NCBI RefSeq assembly: GCF_020382885.2
Contig: NC_058499.1
Location: 21,623,872-21,687,871 of the forward strand
Direction of reading: 5' to 3'
Source: Scatophagus argus
Lineage: Eukaryota; Chordata; Actinopteri; Scatophagidae
DNA: 64,000 bases
Part shown: positions 41,933-55,800 of the stretch, in pieces
Layout: every line of letters starts with the position of its first letter
How positions within the stretch are numbered: the stretch's first letter is position 1
The notes under the pieces: model-generated
Database searches by the model: none
What the model was told of the DNA's origin: nothing
What the model saw: the letters and a program-made list of their open reading frames with translations, nothing else
Translations under genes and position numbers: made by a program

Positions 41933-43848
41933 CAGGGGAAAACACAGGCACACCAAGCATTATTTCACAACAGAAGACCAGTTGAATACAAATACACACA
42001 TTCATCTGCACAGTGAAAACAAAAGAGCCAGTATTAGCAATATTAGCAGCTTGGTTCATCCTCTCCATAGCTACTCAGCCAGAATCTGTGAGTGTGTATG
42101 CGTGTGTTTGTGTGTGCTTGCGTGCGTCTTGTGCAGCTCATTATGGTATCATGGGACATCTGCGCCACACAACTCTCAGATTGCTATGAGAGCCACACAG
42201 CAGAAGGCAAAACTGTGTATAAACTATGACAACATGAACATTTAATCAGTGGGGCTGATTCTTGTTCTTATTCTAAGTCCACACTGACATATCAATAATC
42301 TCATTTTGATTCATTAGAATTGAATTTTAGATATCTAGAATTCTAACTATTATATCTGTAATGTAAGAACAATTGTAGATATCTACTATTATAACACATC
42401 AAAACTGAATTATATATATCTGTAATTAAGTTTGAAAGGAAATAAATGGTACAAGCGGGCTACTTGTAAGGAAGTTACAAAAATCTACAATGAACATTAC
42501 CACTACTAAGTAATAAAATGTTAAAAAAAAATTCTGACTACTGAGAAAAGAATTGTAGCTATCTACAATAACCAATTAGAATGGATGATAGTCACAGTTA
42601 CAATGTTGGGTTGGAATTCTAACTAGTCAAGAAGGAATTGTTGACACAAATACATTTTATCACTACTGATTAAATGTAAGGCCTTGCCACATATGAACTG
42701 TATAAACAGTATGTATACAGTCTAAGCTCAGTGAAGGGCACACAGCAGAATGTATCAGCTTGTATAAGGGAATATAACTTGATATTATTTGCAGAGATGT
42801 GTGTATCTGTGTATTGTACAGTATGTGTGTGTTTGTATTGCATATTGTGTCGCCCACCAGGATCAGAGTGTCCCTGGACAGCACGATGCCTAATGACAAA
42901 GCCACTTCCTGCTCTGTTAATGTCAGAGGAAAAAAGAAGCGTTGCATTCTGGGAATTATTCAAGAACACAGGACCTGGAAGGTCACCTCCACAGAAAATC
43001 CCTGTAAGAACAGAGAAAAGAACAAGAACGACAAAGAATATTGTATATTGTTGTTCAGAATGTGCAGCATGTGCACATGTCTGTTGTCTGTATATGCAAC
43101 CTGCTAATGTGTAGTGAGGTGAACGATTCTTAGCTGTTTATTCAGCTTCTGCTTCTGTTGAGTACTTGTAGAATTTGTAAACCTTGTTCTTTGGCTTCAT
43201 TGTTTGCGGTTTAAAAGGGATGAAAAGCTTGACATCAATCTTCTGTCTCTGTGTTGTGTTTGGACTGGGACTCAGAAATGTAAAAAGGGTGCGGTTTCAT
43301 TTCTTATTGCATGCTGAATAATAGCCTGGCACTGTGCGCAGCTTCCAGAAATCTTGCTGTCACACTGAGTTTCCAAAGTTTGGCGTCATTCCTCTGCCCA
43401 GGGCAAAACTAAAACCTGTACTCATCCAGCATATTTTGACTGGGTGGAATAATAAACCGTTAGCAAAGAAATAGTTCCCACACCTACATAACCTAAAATT
43501 AGCAATTGTTATCTTTATATTTTTGTTCATGTCTAGGTTAAAGAAACACGACACATGTTAAAAACAGGCAACTTTGAAGATGTTGATACAGAGTTGTTTT
43601 CATTTTGGGCAGAACCCCTGCTTTTAGTCTTTATGCTAAGCTAGGCTAACCATGCCATGGTCCTTGCACTGTATTTAACTCACAGACCAAAGACTGTCCT
43701 CATTCCATGATCAGACATTAAGCTGTACATTCATTTCCTTAAAATGTTGGACAATTCTCTTAACCTGATTGTTTGGCACATTACTGGAAGCCCTGGTGCC
43801 CCTGATAAATGTTTATGCAATTAAAAAGTTTATTCTTGCTGTGTGAGC

Positions 43849-43900
<52 letters not shown>

Positions 43901-44439
43901 CACCAACAGGCCTGTGTGAGCCAACTGAAACAGTGAGTCGATCATAGTGGCAGTAAGAGTCATTCTCCAGATCAAAATGATCAAACTCCAGCAGAATACC
44001 ATAACCTGGAGGAACACTGATACTCCACACACATAACCTGAAGTGACACAGAGATAGAGTATTACAACAGATCTGCTATTTTGATTTATTGATGAATTTA
44101 TTATCTTTCATCTCATGAAAAAAAAAAGCCTACAGTAAGTGCTTGGCTTGTCTCCTCTGGGCTATTGTAAAAACACAGTGGTGCAACAAGGTGGACAGAA
44201 GTCTGAATATTACATTGTATTTCTGCACCTAAATCCCCCTAAATCCTACACAATGTAAAATTCCCATTACTGTATAACATTGATTTTATGTTAGAACAAC
44301 CATTTGTTATCAAAGCTCCTTTCTCTTTGTCTGGAGTGTCACTCACTGGTTGTTGTCATAGTGATCACCAGGGTGGGTGGGGTTTCTTATTATCCCCTCA
44401 CTGTCAGTTACAGGCCCATCTCTCACGCTACAGATTCCT

Positions 44440-44477
<38 letters not shown>

Positions 44478-47400
44478 TCCGTGCATCAAAGAGGTATGAT
44501 GAAATATGATAACATATAGACGCCACCTGTCAAGAGTTGCTGTAACGACAGGAAAGACAACTCACCTGATAAGGTCGTGTTCTGCTGCTGCTCATCAGCT
44601 AAAGCAACAAAAGAACAGGAAAAGTCTTGATTACCGTCATATCATTTTTAGTAAATGTTATGCATAATCAATCAGTACAGTCCATTATGAAAGACTGATT
44701 GAAGAGTAAACCAGTGGTGTCCAACCTGTTTGATTTGTCATGTCGGTATTCCACAACATGGAATTACTAGTTTAAGATTAGAATTCTTAGTTTGCTGAAG
44801 ATGGCGAGGAAGATTAAAAAAATTCTGAGCAGTCCACTATGCTATTAATTTTAATTTTATCTTACTTTTCTGCTGATGAATTTGAGTAAATCATGCAAGG
44901 CCTGGTTTTAAAGTTTTAAAGGTCTCACATTATGCTTATTTTCAGGTTCTGCTCTTTTTTACAAACAACAGATCAAAAGGCTGTGTGTGATATGAAAAGA
45001 GTTGTTTTCAGTGATTAACTCAAAGCTCTCAGCAGCTGACTAAAAAAAAAGAATGACCAATTGGTGAATGTAGTAGTGAATTTAGAAACTGAAGAGCCAG
45101 ATATTTTCTAGCAAAAAGGAGAGAGAGAACATTGGACTTAAATGCATCAAATGAATCCATAATTAATTATCAATAATTTGATCTGCATCGGCTGGATGTG
45201 CAAATAAACAGCTAGGGAGAGAAACAAGTTTCCTTTACTTCATAAAGTAATAGCTTGTTTCTAAATAGGAAAAAAGAAAAAAAACAACAACAGCAAAAAA
45301 AAAAAAAAAAAAAGAAAAAGAAAAAGAGAGAGAACAATATGGAAGAACTGACCACCTGTCAAATTCATGTTCCAAACAAACAGGTGTAGAACATCACCAA
45401 AGTAAATGCTAGCTGCAGTTAACCATAATTGCCACCAGCCAGTTAGTTAATTTAGCCATATGCAGGTACTTGTGGGGAGCTTGGAGTTTGGTGTTTAAAC
45501 CACTAGCACAGGAACTTTAGACGGCTGGGAGGAGGAATATGTTTCTCTGGGGGAACCAGCAGCACATGCTGGTGGGGAGCAGCACAGGGACAAGGACACA
45601 CTGAGACCAAACACAAACTCCAAGACCAACAGAGGCCAGTATGACAACAGGGAATACAGGACCAAAGTGATTTACAGAACTCTGACTCCAGGGATGACAA
45701 AGAAGCAATGGTGTCAGACATTGACTGGAGAGGTGTGAAGCACAAAAGGAGTGAGAGATTGAGCATCAGCCCACCTATAGCACCCAGCTATACCCCTGGA
45801 CTATTGCCTCTTGGGGTACAAAGCAGCATTTTGTGACAGGATTGGCAAGCTGGTTCACAAGCTAACATCACTGCAACACAGTACATATACATATTTGACA
45901 TAATGCCAAAACGGTTATTTCTTCACATTCTATTCCTAATTTCAATTGATTTTCGAATGATTTAAATTAAATTCTAACACACTGTACCTTTAATGCAGGT
46001 TTAAATCTGCCTGCAATGAAGGGTAACACTGAATTTAGTTCAGTCAGATCAACAGTCAAATAAAAGTTTGGCAAAGTATCACTTTCTTACATGTTGCATA
46101 TCAACAGATTATGTAACCATAAACCTGATTTTAACTCTAATTCCATCACAACATAGACATTCAATACTTTTGAATGATCATTGGACAGCCATTTAACACA
46201 TTAAAGTCAGCAAAGCATCAAATTATCTGGTGATGGCGTGATCCTATATCCAGTGTTTCCAAAACCACATAGAGTCTAAATAATGATTAAAGACACATAT
46301 CAGACATCCCTGCCATCTTGTGATGACATGTGACTTATGAGAGACAATCGGTCAAACTCATCATGTGATAACCTACCCTCTCTCAGTTTATGCTTTAGCC
46401 AGGGCAGCAGCAGCCTGACATCAGTGAAAACCCCTGGAGATCCTCTTCTGGAAGGGTGGCGGCTGCTGTTGTTTCCCCAGCTTCGACCACATCCCTTCCC
46501 CCAGGAAGTTACACCCAGTGCTACCCAGTGTCTGCTGCCTGAACTTGCTGGACACACCAGAGGACCCCCTGAGTCCCCCTGGAGGAGGATGAAGGGAGGA
46601 ATGAATGCGGGAGTAAAAACACTGTAAAACCTACTAAAGCTACTAAATAATGGCTGATTCAAAGTGAGATGTTGCAGATTTCATTTTAATTTTTTTTTTT
46701 TTACCTGGCAGGCATCTCTACCTCCTCGCTCTGCCCCAGCACACAGAACTGTCATGGCTGGCTGAGGTCTCTGGTTACGAGCTGAACTTTTGACAGTCTG
46801 GAGGACATATCTGCATTTGGCTGAGTTTACTAAGTCTAACTGGACCTCTCTCAGCACTGCAGGAAGACGACCCTCTAGGAAACAGCAGAACAGGCAAGTC
46901 AGTTTTACTTATAGAGCCCAAAATCACAAATGACAATGCCTTAGTGGGCTTTACAGTATACATGTGTACAGTGTGTGACACCTTTTAGACCTGAATTCCT
47001 TTTTTTAAAATTAATTATTTCCAGTTAATTTATTTTACAACAAGAGCAAAACAGATTGATATTTTAGACTTTAGACTGTCAATTCAAAAGCGTAAAATGC
47101 CCCCCCCCCAAAAAAAAACAAAAAACAAAAAACAACAACAACAACAACAAAACCCTTTTAACATGGAATAAAGGAAGAAACCTCAAGAAGAGCTAGAGGA
47201 AGGATCCCTCTCTCATGATGGACAGACGTGCAATGTATATAACGGACAAGAAAATCACACAATATACAGATTACAAGGCATTACATGTAGATTGTAAAAT
47301 AAATCCAGAATATCCTTAAGTCTGCTTTAACAACATTTGGTGCGAGCAAGAGAACTACTCACTTTCCTTCACCCTACCCCATCCACCCACAATGCAGCTG

Positions 47401-49196
47401 GTTTCAGGTGGGATGCTCTCATCAGGCAAAGGCAGACATATAGGGTGGACTCGGGTTCCTATTGAAAATAATCACTCATCACTGACTTAATAAAGTGTGA
47501 TCAGTGCTACAGTGAGGGTGACCCACCAAACAAACTGAACTATAATAATCATCAAAATGGAAACCTGCCCAGTTGAATGTGGTGATCCAGTTCGATCAGA
47601 GCTATATCATAGCTCATAGGCAAAGCATGATGGTACTTCTCATGGACTGAAACAGACTTGATGAGAAAAACCTGCTCCTCTTCATCATCCACTCGCTGGT
47701 CAAACTCTCCCACCACCACTCTAATACCACCAAGAAACTCTCTAGACAGAGGAGGATTGTGTTAGCTTCATGACAATCTATTGCAGTGTTCATAAAATAA
47801 ACAAAGGCAGATTGCAGATTGCGAATAAGCATATGCACAACGAACAACCTGTAAATTGCAGCACAAAAGAAAAAATGGTATACAAGTGAGTAATAACAGT
47901 ACTCTGAGAGTGATGCAAAGCAGTGTGCAGCAGTCATTATCCAGCGCTCAGTCAGGATGGCTCCTCCGCAGAAGTGAGAACAACTGTTCTTCAGGGAAAC
48001 CTGAACACACATAATACAAGCTCAACCAAAAGTCAACATTCCACAGCTGAAAAAGACACATACAGAGGTACTGTAAACCTGGTGGAGAGAAGTATCTGGA
48101 TGTTTATCAGTGATTTAATTCAGTTATGATGCCAGTGCGTACTTTAGTCCAGAACAAAGTGAATCTTATTGTGAATTACCTTTTACATGTCAGCTAACAA
48201 GAAGAACAGTTTCAAGATAGAATAGCGGCCCCATCTCAACATGCTGGCGGGGGAGCCATTTTGTAACATTTACCATGCCACCTATTATGCTAACGGCAGA
48301 CAAGATACTCATATTTAGCTGTGTTAGAGTTTCCATGTTGGCATGCTATTTTAGCATTAAAATCTAAATTCTAGACATAGCCCATAAGGTAGAAAAGTTA
48401 GGCCCATCAACATTCAGCCCATTTTTTAAAGGCCAGTGTAGCTGAAAACAGGCAAGATGTTGAGGTAAGGTGCCAATAAAATGGTACTAACTCTATCCAA
48501 ATCGTCAGTGATCACAAAATGTTATGTTTTAACTGTAAATCATTACATTTAGTCTGTCAAAGTGGAGCAGCTAACCAATATACTGCAGCATTTTCATGCA
48601 ATTGTCTCTTCTAAAATGTAGTACTAAATACAACTGCAGTAGGTCCTTTGATAAAACAGTGATAAATCAATCTATACTTCATCAGCACTTTTCTTATTAG
48701 CTTGTGGCCGGATGCTCTTTGTCTAGTGTGCAGGAAATAACAGATAACAACAAACTGGTGAATAGAAGAAATGATTATGTTGCATTAGTAATAACAGCCA
48801 TCAGGACTGAACAAGCAAAAAAACATGCAGCTAACGACTGCTCAGCAAAATAGGGACTCAGAAATGTTCAAATAAGAAGGGTAGACCACTGACCAGCCAC
48901 GGATGTGATCCATATGCGGCCTCGGCCCCTCCAACCACCCTCAGAGAGTGAACCATCGGGCTCCACAGCTGAGGAGTCCCACACTTTGAACCTGACAGAC
49001 AGGATGAAATCTTCTCAGGCTTCTTGTTTTCATTCCCTTTCGTATCTTAACAGCATAAAAATATCCATTAAAGACAAGTAAGGTCATATCTTCTCTGCCA
49101 TGTTTGATATCCACGCCATCACTCACCTGTTTGAGTAGCACTGATTTCAGTGTTTACCCAAAACCAGAGAGAGAGCAAAGCAGCAAAGGTCCTCAT
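40271..49196 (-). CDS. ovch2: Ovochymase-2-like secreted serine protease (S1-CUB-CUB)
   Basis: Fifteen exons joined by eye: 49196-49127, 48991-48894, 48000-47903, 47741-47569, 47458-47363, 46874-46705, 46578-46377, 44598-44566, 44437-44347, 44037-43904, 43001-42858, 41871-41744, 41639-41546, 41094-40963, 40425-40271, about 605 residues. Exon 1 gives a signal peptide ([13 protein letters not shown]). The zymogen cleavage site is R-VVGG. The triad is [13 protein letters not shown] and GDSGGP; the Asp of RDACQGDSGG predicts trypsin-like (Arg/Lys) cleavage. Two CUB domains follow ([16 protein letters not shown]...; [19 protein letters not shown]). This is the ovochymase-2/oviductin layout, proteases of the egg coat in amphibians. 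Exon 4 needs a GC donor to stay in frame. The last exon is the least certain. Confidence 0.85.
41890..41935 (+). repeat. (CA)n microsatellite before CUB2
   Basis: CA dinucleotide run broken by one AAAC, 20-60 nt upstream (in the transcript) of the CUB2 exon acceptor at 41871; it is (UG)n in the pre-mRNA. Confidence 0.95.
43851..43895 (+). repeat. (GT)n microsatellite after CUB1 exon
   Basis: 45 nt of GT. In the pre-mRNA it is (CA)n, starting 8 nt after the 5' splice site of exon 44037-43904. Confidence 0.95.
44441..44471 (+). repeat. (AC)n microsatellite forming a CUB1 polypyrimidine tract
   Basis: 31 nt of AC. In the pre-mRNA it is (UG)n, directly abutting the CAG acceptor of exon 44437-44347. 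Confidence 0.95.
44599..46376. other. ovch2 intron
   Basis: No exon recognised between the protease and linker exons. Contains a poly(A)-rich tract near 45290-45330. The minus ORF at 45503-45766 has no homology that I recognise. Confidence 0.5.
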
Positions 49197-52100
49197 CACT
49201 AACACACTCCTCAAGAATGGCTCCTACTGGGGAGACAAACTGATTTATAGATGCCCCTGTCCATTTGTGAAGGGATACTTGTTAACAAGTTAGTAAAAAG
49301 CTTGCAGCGGGTGGTTGTGCTTTCAAACGTCACAACAAAATGAACTACAATTTTCCACTGTCAAGGTCAACTGTCTTGTGGTCGGTAGGGTTTGGTTCCC
49401 AACACAAAGATACGACCCAGCTGCTGTAAAACACTCAAAAAGGAGAAACCATCATAAAATGCAGACAAAGATCCCAGGTAGCCTAGCTGTTACTGTTGCA
49501 TATGTGAACACACATGCTGACAGAGCAAAAGAAAAGCAGAAAAATAAAACTGAATAACTTGTATAACAGATTTTGACAAAATTTTGCTTCTCTGTGCATT
49601 TGTCTTTCATGCCGGAGAGCAATTTCATTGTTGATGCTTTTGTTTTTGTATATAAGGTTAACAGCAGTTACTGTCACCCTGAGTCAAAGAGCTCATTGTG
49701 AAAGCCTGGAAATCCCAGACAACCCGTGGTGGTCAGCGTGAACTTTGGAGGCAGAGCTTTATAAGATGAGATGCAGGAAAAGAAGCGTTTAGTACACTCA
49801 CTTTATGACTAAGCTGCAGTCTATCTGTGTAAAGAGCACAGCTCGAGTCAGGCATGTGGCCTACGCCGGGAAAAGCCTTTAGAAAAGCTTGGGTTTTGAG
49901 AATTAGAATGATTCTTGGTTTCCAAACACAACTGTAGTTATTATCATACGATTGAAAAGTCATTTTTGTTTACAAGACAGCAGCTCTGTGTGAAGCAGTG
50001 GTGTGACATTCTTGCTAGAAGGATAAAATGTCCCCTTTATGTAGCCTTTCTACAAATAAATGCCTCAGTGAGCTGCATCTACAAATCTCCAAGAAGATAT
50101 GAGGTGCAGAGGAGTACAGGGAGTTTATTGTTCTCTTTCAACACTGAAAAAGAGATAAGCTCCTGCAACTGTGCGTCTGTATATTTGGAGCGAGAGAAGG
50201 TCTAGGGAGCAGCTATGGATGGAGCTATGTTGACTTGCCCTCAAAATTTAAATCGTTGTGTTTTTAGAGGAACAATCCACTTGCACTTGTCAAACGAGGC
50301 CAGTATTTTGACATGTTTTCTCCGTTGTTCTTTCACACTTGTTAACGAAATAATACAGCTTGTATTGCCTCTGGTTTTCTGTGTAAGCTTCCAGAAAGTC
50401 TATCACAGTAAAAACGTTCAAATTTAAAGTTAAATTTGGCTATAAACTATAGACACAACGTGATATTGTCTTATATAGTTGTTGAGACTAACGTGTTAGC
50501 AAATGTTTTTACATCCAGCAGGGGTACAGCAATATTAGCATTTACTGTATCTGCAGACATGCTTCTGGCCAACTGACAAGTAAATCCAAAATTCACTCTC
50601 CTTGTAAGTGGAAAACTAGATGGATAGATAGAACCAAAACAACTAGATGAAAGACACAAAAATCTCAGTAAAGCTGAGGGGAACATCAGATGATTCTCTG
50701 TGTCGCTACAAATATTTTATCCATTGATAATGTAAAAATGTTGATAGGTGCAGCTGTAAATCTACTGTCTATTTTTGTTCATACTTGCTTTACAGGTCTA
50801 CGCAGAAGTGCATTTGATTGTGTCACGTCCTGAGTGGCAGTAAATCTGAATGCACTTGTGAGGTAGTTATGGATTGCATCACCATTAGCAATAAAAAAGC
50901 AAAGTAGATGTCTATGTATACAACATGATCCCAAGTATTAGGCTACCTAAAAATTTCTAAAAAGCTTTCAGATTAATATCAACAACATTAACAACAAATA
51001 TGCAGTATGCACGTTCAGACATAGCCTGTGTGCTTGTGTACTTGTGTGTGTGTGTGTGTGTGTGTGTGTTTCCTGCCTCAAGGCTCCCAGTCTAAGCCCT
51101 GTAAGCCCCCTGTTCCTGTTTATAAACCCAGCGGCCCAGGCCCCACTGGGTGCGCACGGCTGGTTGCTGGGCCACAGTTGCCATGTGGCTGTTGGCAGGT
51201 GTTACAGAGTGGAGCATAGTATACTGAGGGATCACTGCAGGATTGTTTTCACTATCTGATAAAACCCACATATTGAATGGAAGAAGTAAGAAAGGTCAGC
51301 CATCATGAGACAATTCAGTCAAGAATCACTGCCTTGCCTGTTGTCTTTTTTTCTGTTTGTGTAAAGCTGGACAAGAGGAGCTCCTCCCTCACTCACAGTA
51401 ACTCCAAAGCATACAGAGTTATTTAAAGCATTTCTCAGTTAATTTATTAAAGCTGGGAAGATGCCAGTGACATGGAGAAGGCTAAAGTGACATGAGGATT
51501 CATTAACAAAATCAGCTAATTGCTTTCAGGACTCTGACTATTCCATGGTGTTGTCCCCTTGTAGGTGCTTTTATTACTGGCAGAGGTTTGCTGTGGTATG
51601 ACAAAATGAATAAAAGTAATGTCTAATTCAAAAATAAACCAGCTCAATCATAAAAGCCTTGTAGAAGCATATCGTTCTCTTATTTCTGCATTCGCCAGCC
51701 ACCAGTCATCCTCAGCTCTATCACGATACACATGCAGGTCAACGTTATGACTTTGTCACAGATACAAGACATTAATCATTGTACAGGATGAATCAATGTG
51801 CAGAGTTTGACAATAAATTATTATTACACCAATCAGCCACAACACTGACAGGTAAAGTGATATGAATGTTCTTCTTTTGCGCATGCGACACACACCACCC
51901 AGGTAAACACAAACCATTGCCAGGAAGCTAATATTAAAGCTATTAAAGCCAAGGAGTAGCTAACATCAGTGATGAAGCTACCAGCACCTGTGAGAAAAAG
52001 GATGATGTCAATATCAGCAAAGATGTTCTGTATGTGTCCGTGTAGGAGAGATACAGAACACACATGTTTTGGTATGAGTGGAACAGATTTGGTTAAGGCC

Positions 52101-52817
52101 CCGTCAGAGGACCTTTTCGGGGTCCCAGCCATTTCTGTGGGGGGGCCTGAATTCCAAAAAACATAATATACAACAACCAGACTGGAATAATGACAAAGTA
52201 CGAAACATTAATGGTTGTCCTCTTCACCTGCAGTGAGAAACCCAACCTCGCTAGTATGAAACCATATCCACACAGAAAATCCAGTGCCAGCTTGCTTAGC
52301 AACCAGAGTCAAATGAGGACAACAGGTCAGACCCAACAACATTTATGTGAGCCAGTAATCATGTTACCTGTCCCTGTATGGGTTTACTGTCACAAGTACC
52401 ACCTTGATCCTTCAGGGCTTTTCTGCGGAGGGACTACACACACTCCCATTCGCGAATCAAAGTTTTACAATTAAGCTTATCACCAAATAAAAAAAAACTG
52501 TGCAAAGGGACTCCAGGAAATGCTGCCCCTCAGGTCATTTATAGATAATGAAAAACTGATAGCAAATGAGGACAGGCCTATAATCCTGAACGGCTGCATT
52601 AAATCTTAATAGAGCTGTTCAATAGCTTCCAGATACAGTGAGTGAAGTGGGGGCAGATCTGTTATGCACCACAGGAAACAGGTCAGCTGGACAGATTGAG
52701 ACTAATGGTTCATTGGTTTCACCGTCAATCATGCTGTCATTCCCTGGCTGAGTTTCTATTCAAACTAAACTGTCAAGAGAAATAAAAAGTCTTAATCAGG
52801 AAGAGGATTAAACACAG
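49197..52817. other. Intergenic region between ovch2 and far1
   Basis: No gene seen. Contains (GT)n at about 51037-51068. Short ORFs only. Confidence 0.5.
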
Positions 52818-55800
52818 TTTATTCCTTCTTTTTGGTTTACAAACAAAAGGCACCCTTTGATTTATTGTTTTTGGAGTTTCACATTGACAACAACTGTGGC
52901 AAGAACTCCTTTATTTCCTTCTTAAGGTGAACACAGTGACGTGTGCTCATCTTGCTGCTCAAAGTAGGAGTGATGAAACCAGATGAACAGCACATTTGAG
53001 AAGAACATTGACACTGGAGCCAGTCTGAATGCTTTCACAGCCACAGAAAAAAAAACAAAAAAAAAAAAAAAAACTTATTAGCACTCTAGTACAGCCTAAT
53101 CCAATAGACCCATGTTATGGTGACTGTGTAAAAGGGACAAAAACAAAATTATTAAGACATGAAACACAAGAAAGCTGAAAAGGTTTAAGTAAATAAACCA
53201 CCACTCCCACTTTAATCAATCAATACAAAGGCCATCAAATCTGAAACATTTGGGGGGGGGGGGGGCAGAAAGGCTGGTAATTTGTGCATGAAAACAGCAC
53301 ATCAACAAGTTTTAGCAGAAAAACTGACTTTAAATAAGCATAAGAGAACATTCAGTCCTACAAAATCCTGAGGGGAAAACTACAGAAAATACAGTTAATA
53401 TGACTTGTGTTTTTAAAGGCCCTGTAAAGCTACTCTTTGCCAAAGTTAGAACAGTTTTGGTTACTGGTTGTTTTTGTTTGCCTAATCACTGAATGTCACA
53501 CATTCCTGTGCACCGATCTGGATTTAACATTATTTGAAGCCGATGACGGGTCATGCCAGCATCGGTTAAATTTGATCCAGCCACACCCGCATTCCTGAGG
53601 CCACAGATTGGCTGAAATTCTGATTGTCAAACTCTCTGGAAGTAATACTGTGCGATATATTTTACCTAACTTCAAAAAAGCGACAGTTTGACATCTGGGA
53701 AAGTAACGGCAACTGTCCAAAGCTAGATAAGAAAATTGACATAAATATGTGGATCTGTGGTTTAGCTAAGCATAAACACCAGGAATAGGGGGAAACAGTG
53801 ACCCTGGGCCTGTCCAGTGTTGTGTAGTCTTGACACTGTGAGTTTGTCAGAGAACCAATGAAAACTCCAGCAAGTTGGCCTCCCCCACAAAGAATTAGAG
53901 TCTTCATTGGTGCGCTTCAGAGGTGCTGGTGGGCAGATTTGGCTAACCTTTGGGCAGAGCAAAGTTAGTGGTTTCCACCCATTTCCAGTCTTTGTGCTAA
54001 GCTAAACTAACCAGTTGTTGGCTGTGGCTTCATATTTAACCCAAGAGAACATGAGTTCAATCAATCTTTTCATCAAACTCTCAGCAAGTAAGCAACATAA
54101 TTGTATTTCCCAAAAATACCAAACTGTTCCTTTAATTTGGATTATTGCTTATTCGATCAAGAATATTTTGTGTTATACAGAAATACTTACAGATATGAAA
54201 CAATGTTTTCAGGGGCTTTCATTGATTGGAATAACAGATCAGTGGGATTCCATCTGGGATTGTTCCAAGTGACATTAATGTCGTCACTGGCCTGTTTGAT
54301 GAATTAACTATTGGTATGATTCAGCAGTTTGACATCAGAAGTACACGAAAAAGGACCCGTTTGTTGATCTCCTCAATTCACAACAATCTTGAACACCCTG
54401 AATTGGACATGCCACTTCTCCCCTTATGAAAAAATAAATAAATAAAAAAAATAAACAAGAGCATGACAGCCATTCAAGATTACTAAACAGACCTACTCAC
54501 TCACATCATCACAAGGAAATGGCAAAAACTTACTGCACGACACTCCAATGAACAGACACTTGCTTAATATTAAAATTACAGGCAATTACAGTATTGTTAG
54601 TTTCTTGTTTCAGGAGTAAGAGGAAGATTCTGGCTGTGCAAGTCAGGCTGTGACATTCAGAGAGAAAAAATACATGTAAATATATAGTAAAGTCAAGAGA
54701 CAAGCAACAGTTAAATTTAGTTCCCAACATACAGAAGTTACTTTTACATATTTACTTTTTTCAGTATTATTTACACTAGCTGAAATAGTTTCAGTAAAAT
54801 AGCCACACAATGTCATTAGCATAAAAATACATCTGTTTCATTATAGGTCTACCTAAATAGAGCTGTGCACAAAATAATTAGAAAACATAGATCTGATTGC
54901 TCTCTTCACATTGTTTGAATATTGAAAAAAGTTCAGGCACGATTCACACTTGTACACGTCTTTCCAGAAGGGGGCATCTTTCCACCAAATCACATGATAC
55001 TATGTAAAATGGCTGACATTGTGTTGTGAGAGAGAAAAGACCAAAACTACATTCCATACTGAGTCCAGGACAGCCACAGGACATACAAGTAGGAGTTTGA
55101 AGCTGCTATGACCTAAGACACTGAGCAGACAAATGCAAGCATTACCAAAGATGGACACGTGGTCACGCCCTGTTTCTTCAAAAACTGCAGTGTGCTCAAA
55201 AGAACAGGTAACAGACAAGACGAACAAGGCAAAGTGCACAAGTAAACCTCAGGTATGTTAACTGAAGACCTAATATGGCAATGAGGTTAATTAATATAAA
55301 AATCCAGATAAGGTTTACGCAAAAAAAAGCACGGTCTTAGCTTATGTTGCCAATTCTATAGGTTGTGGAGATTACTTGCCTAAAGAAAAAAAACAAAAAA
55401 ACAATCTGTACGATGGAGGCAACAGAATGGTCCAAGAGTTTAACAGAAAGTTATACACAGCATGAGCACGTGACACATTTTATTTATAAAAGCAACCAGG
55501 AGGTGAGCGATCTGCTAATTTTCAGGATCGATCTTGAAGGGGTTCACAACTTACTTTTCAGGTGGATTGTAGAGATTGTAATATTTAATGTCTTCCTGTT
55601 TCTATTTACAAAATTCACATACCCTCACTGGTGAGGAGATCTGCGCTACATGAATATACCAATCCTGTGACGTAAGATGGCTATGCTGATTGGACAAATG
55701 ACTTTATGTAGCTCTTCCTTTGATAACATATTGTAAATAATATGAGTCACAGCTAGCAGCATAGTGGATGAGGAGCTTGTACCAAGGAGAACTATCTTTA

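Noticed and set aside
41492..41956. 154-codon minus ORF starting in a Cys-Val run
   Set aside because: The start is translated microsatellite; only the CUB2 exons 41871-41744 and 41639-41546 inside are real.
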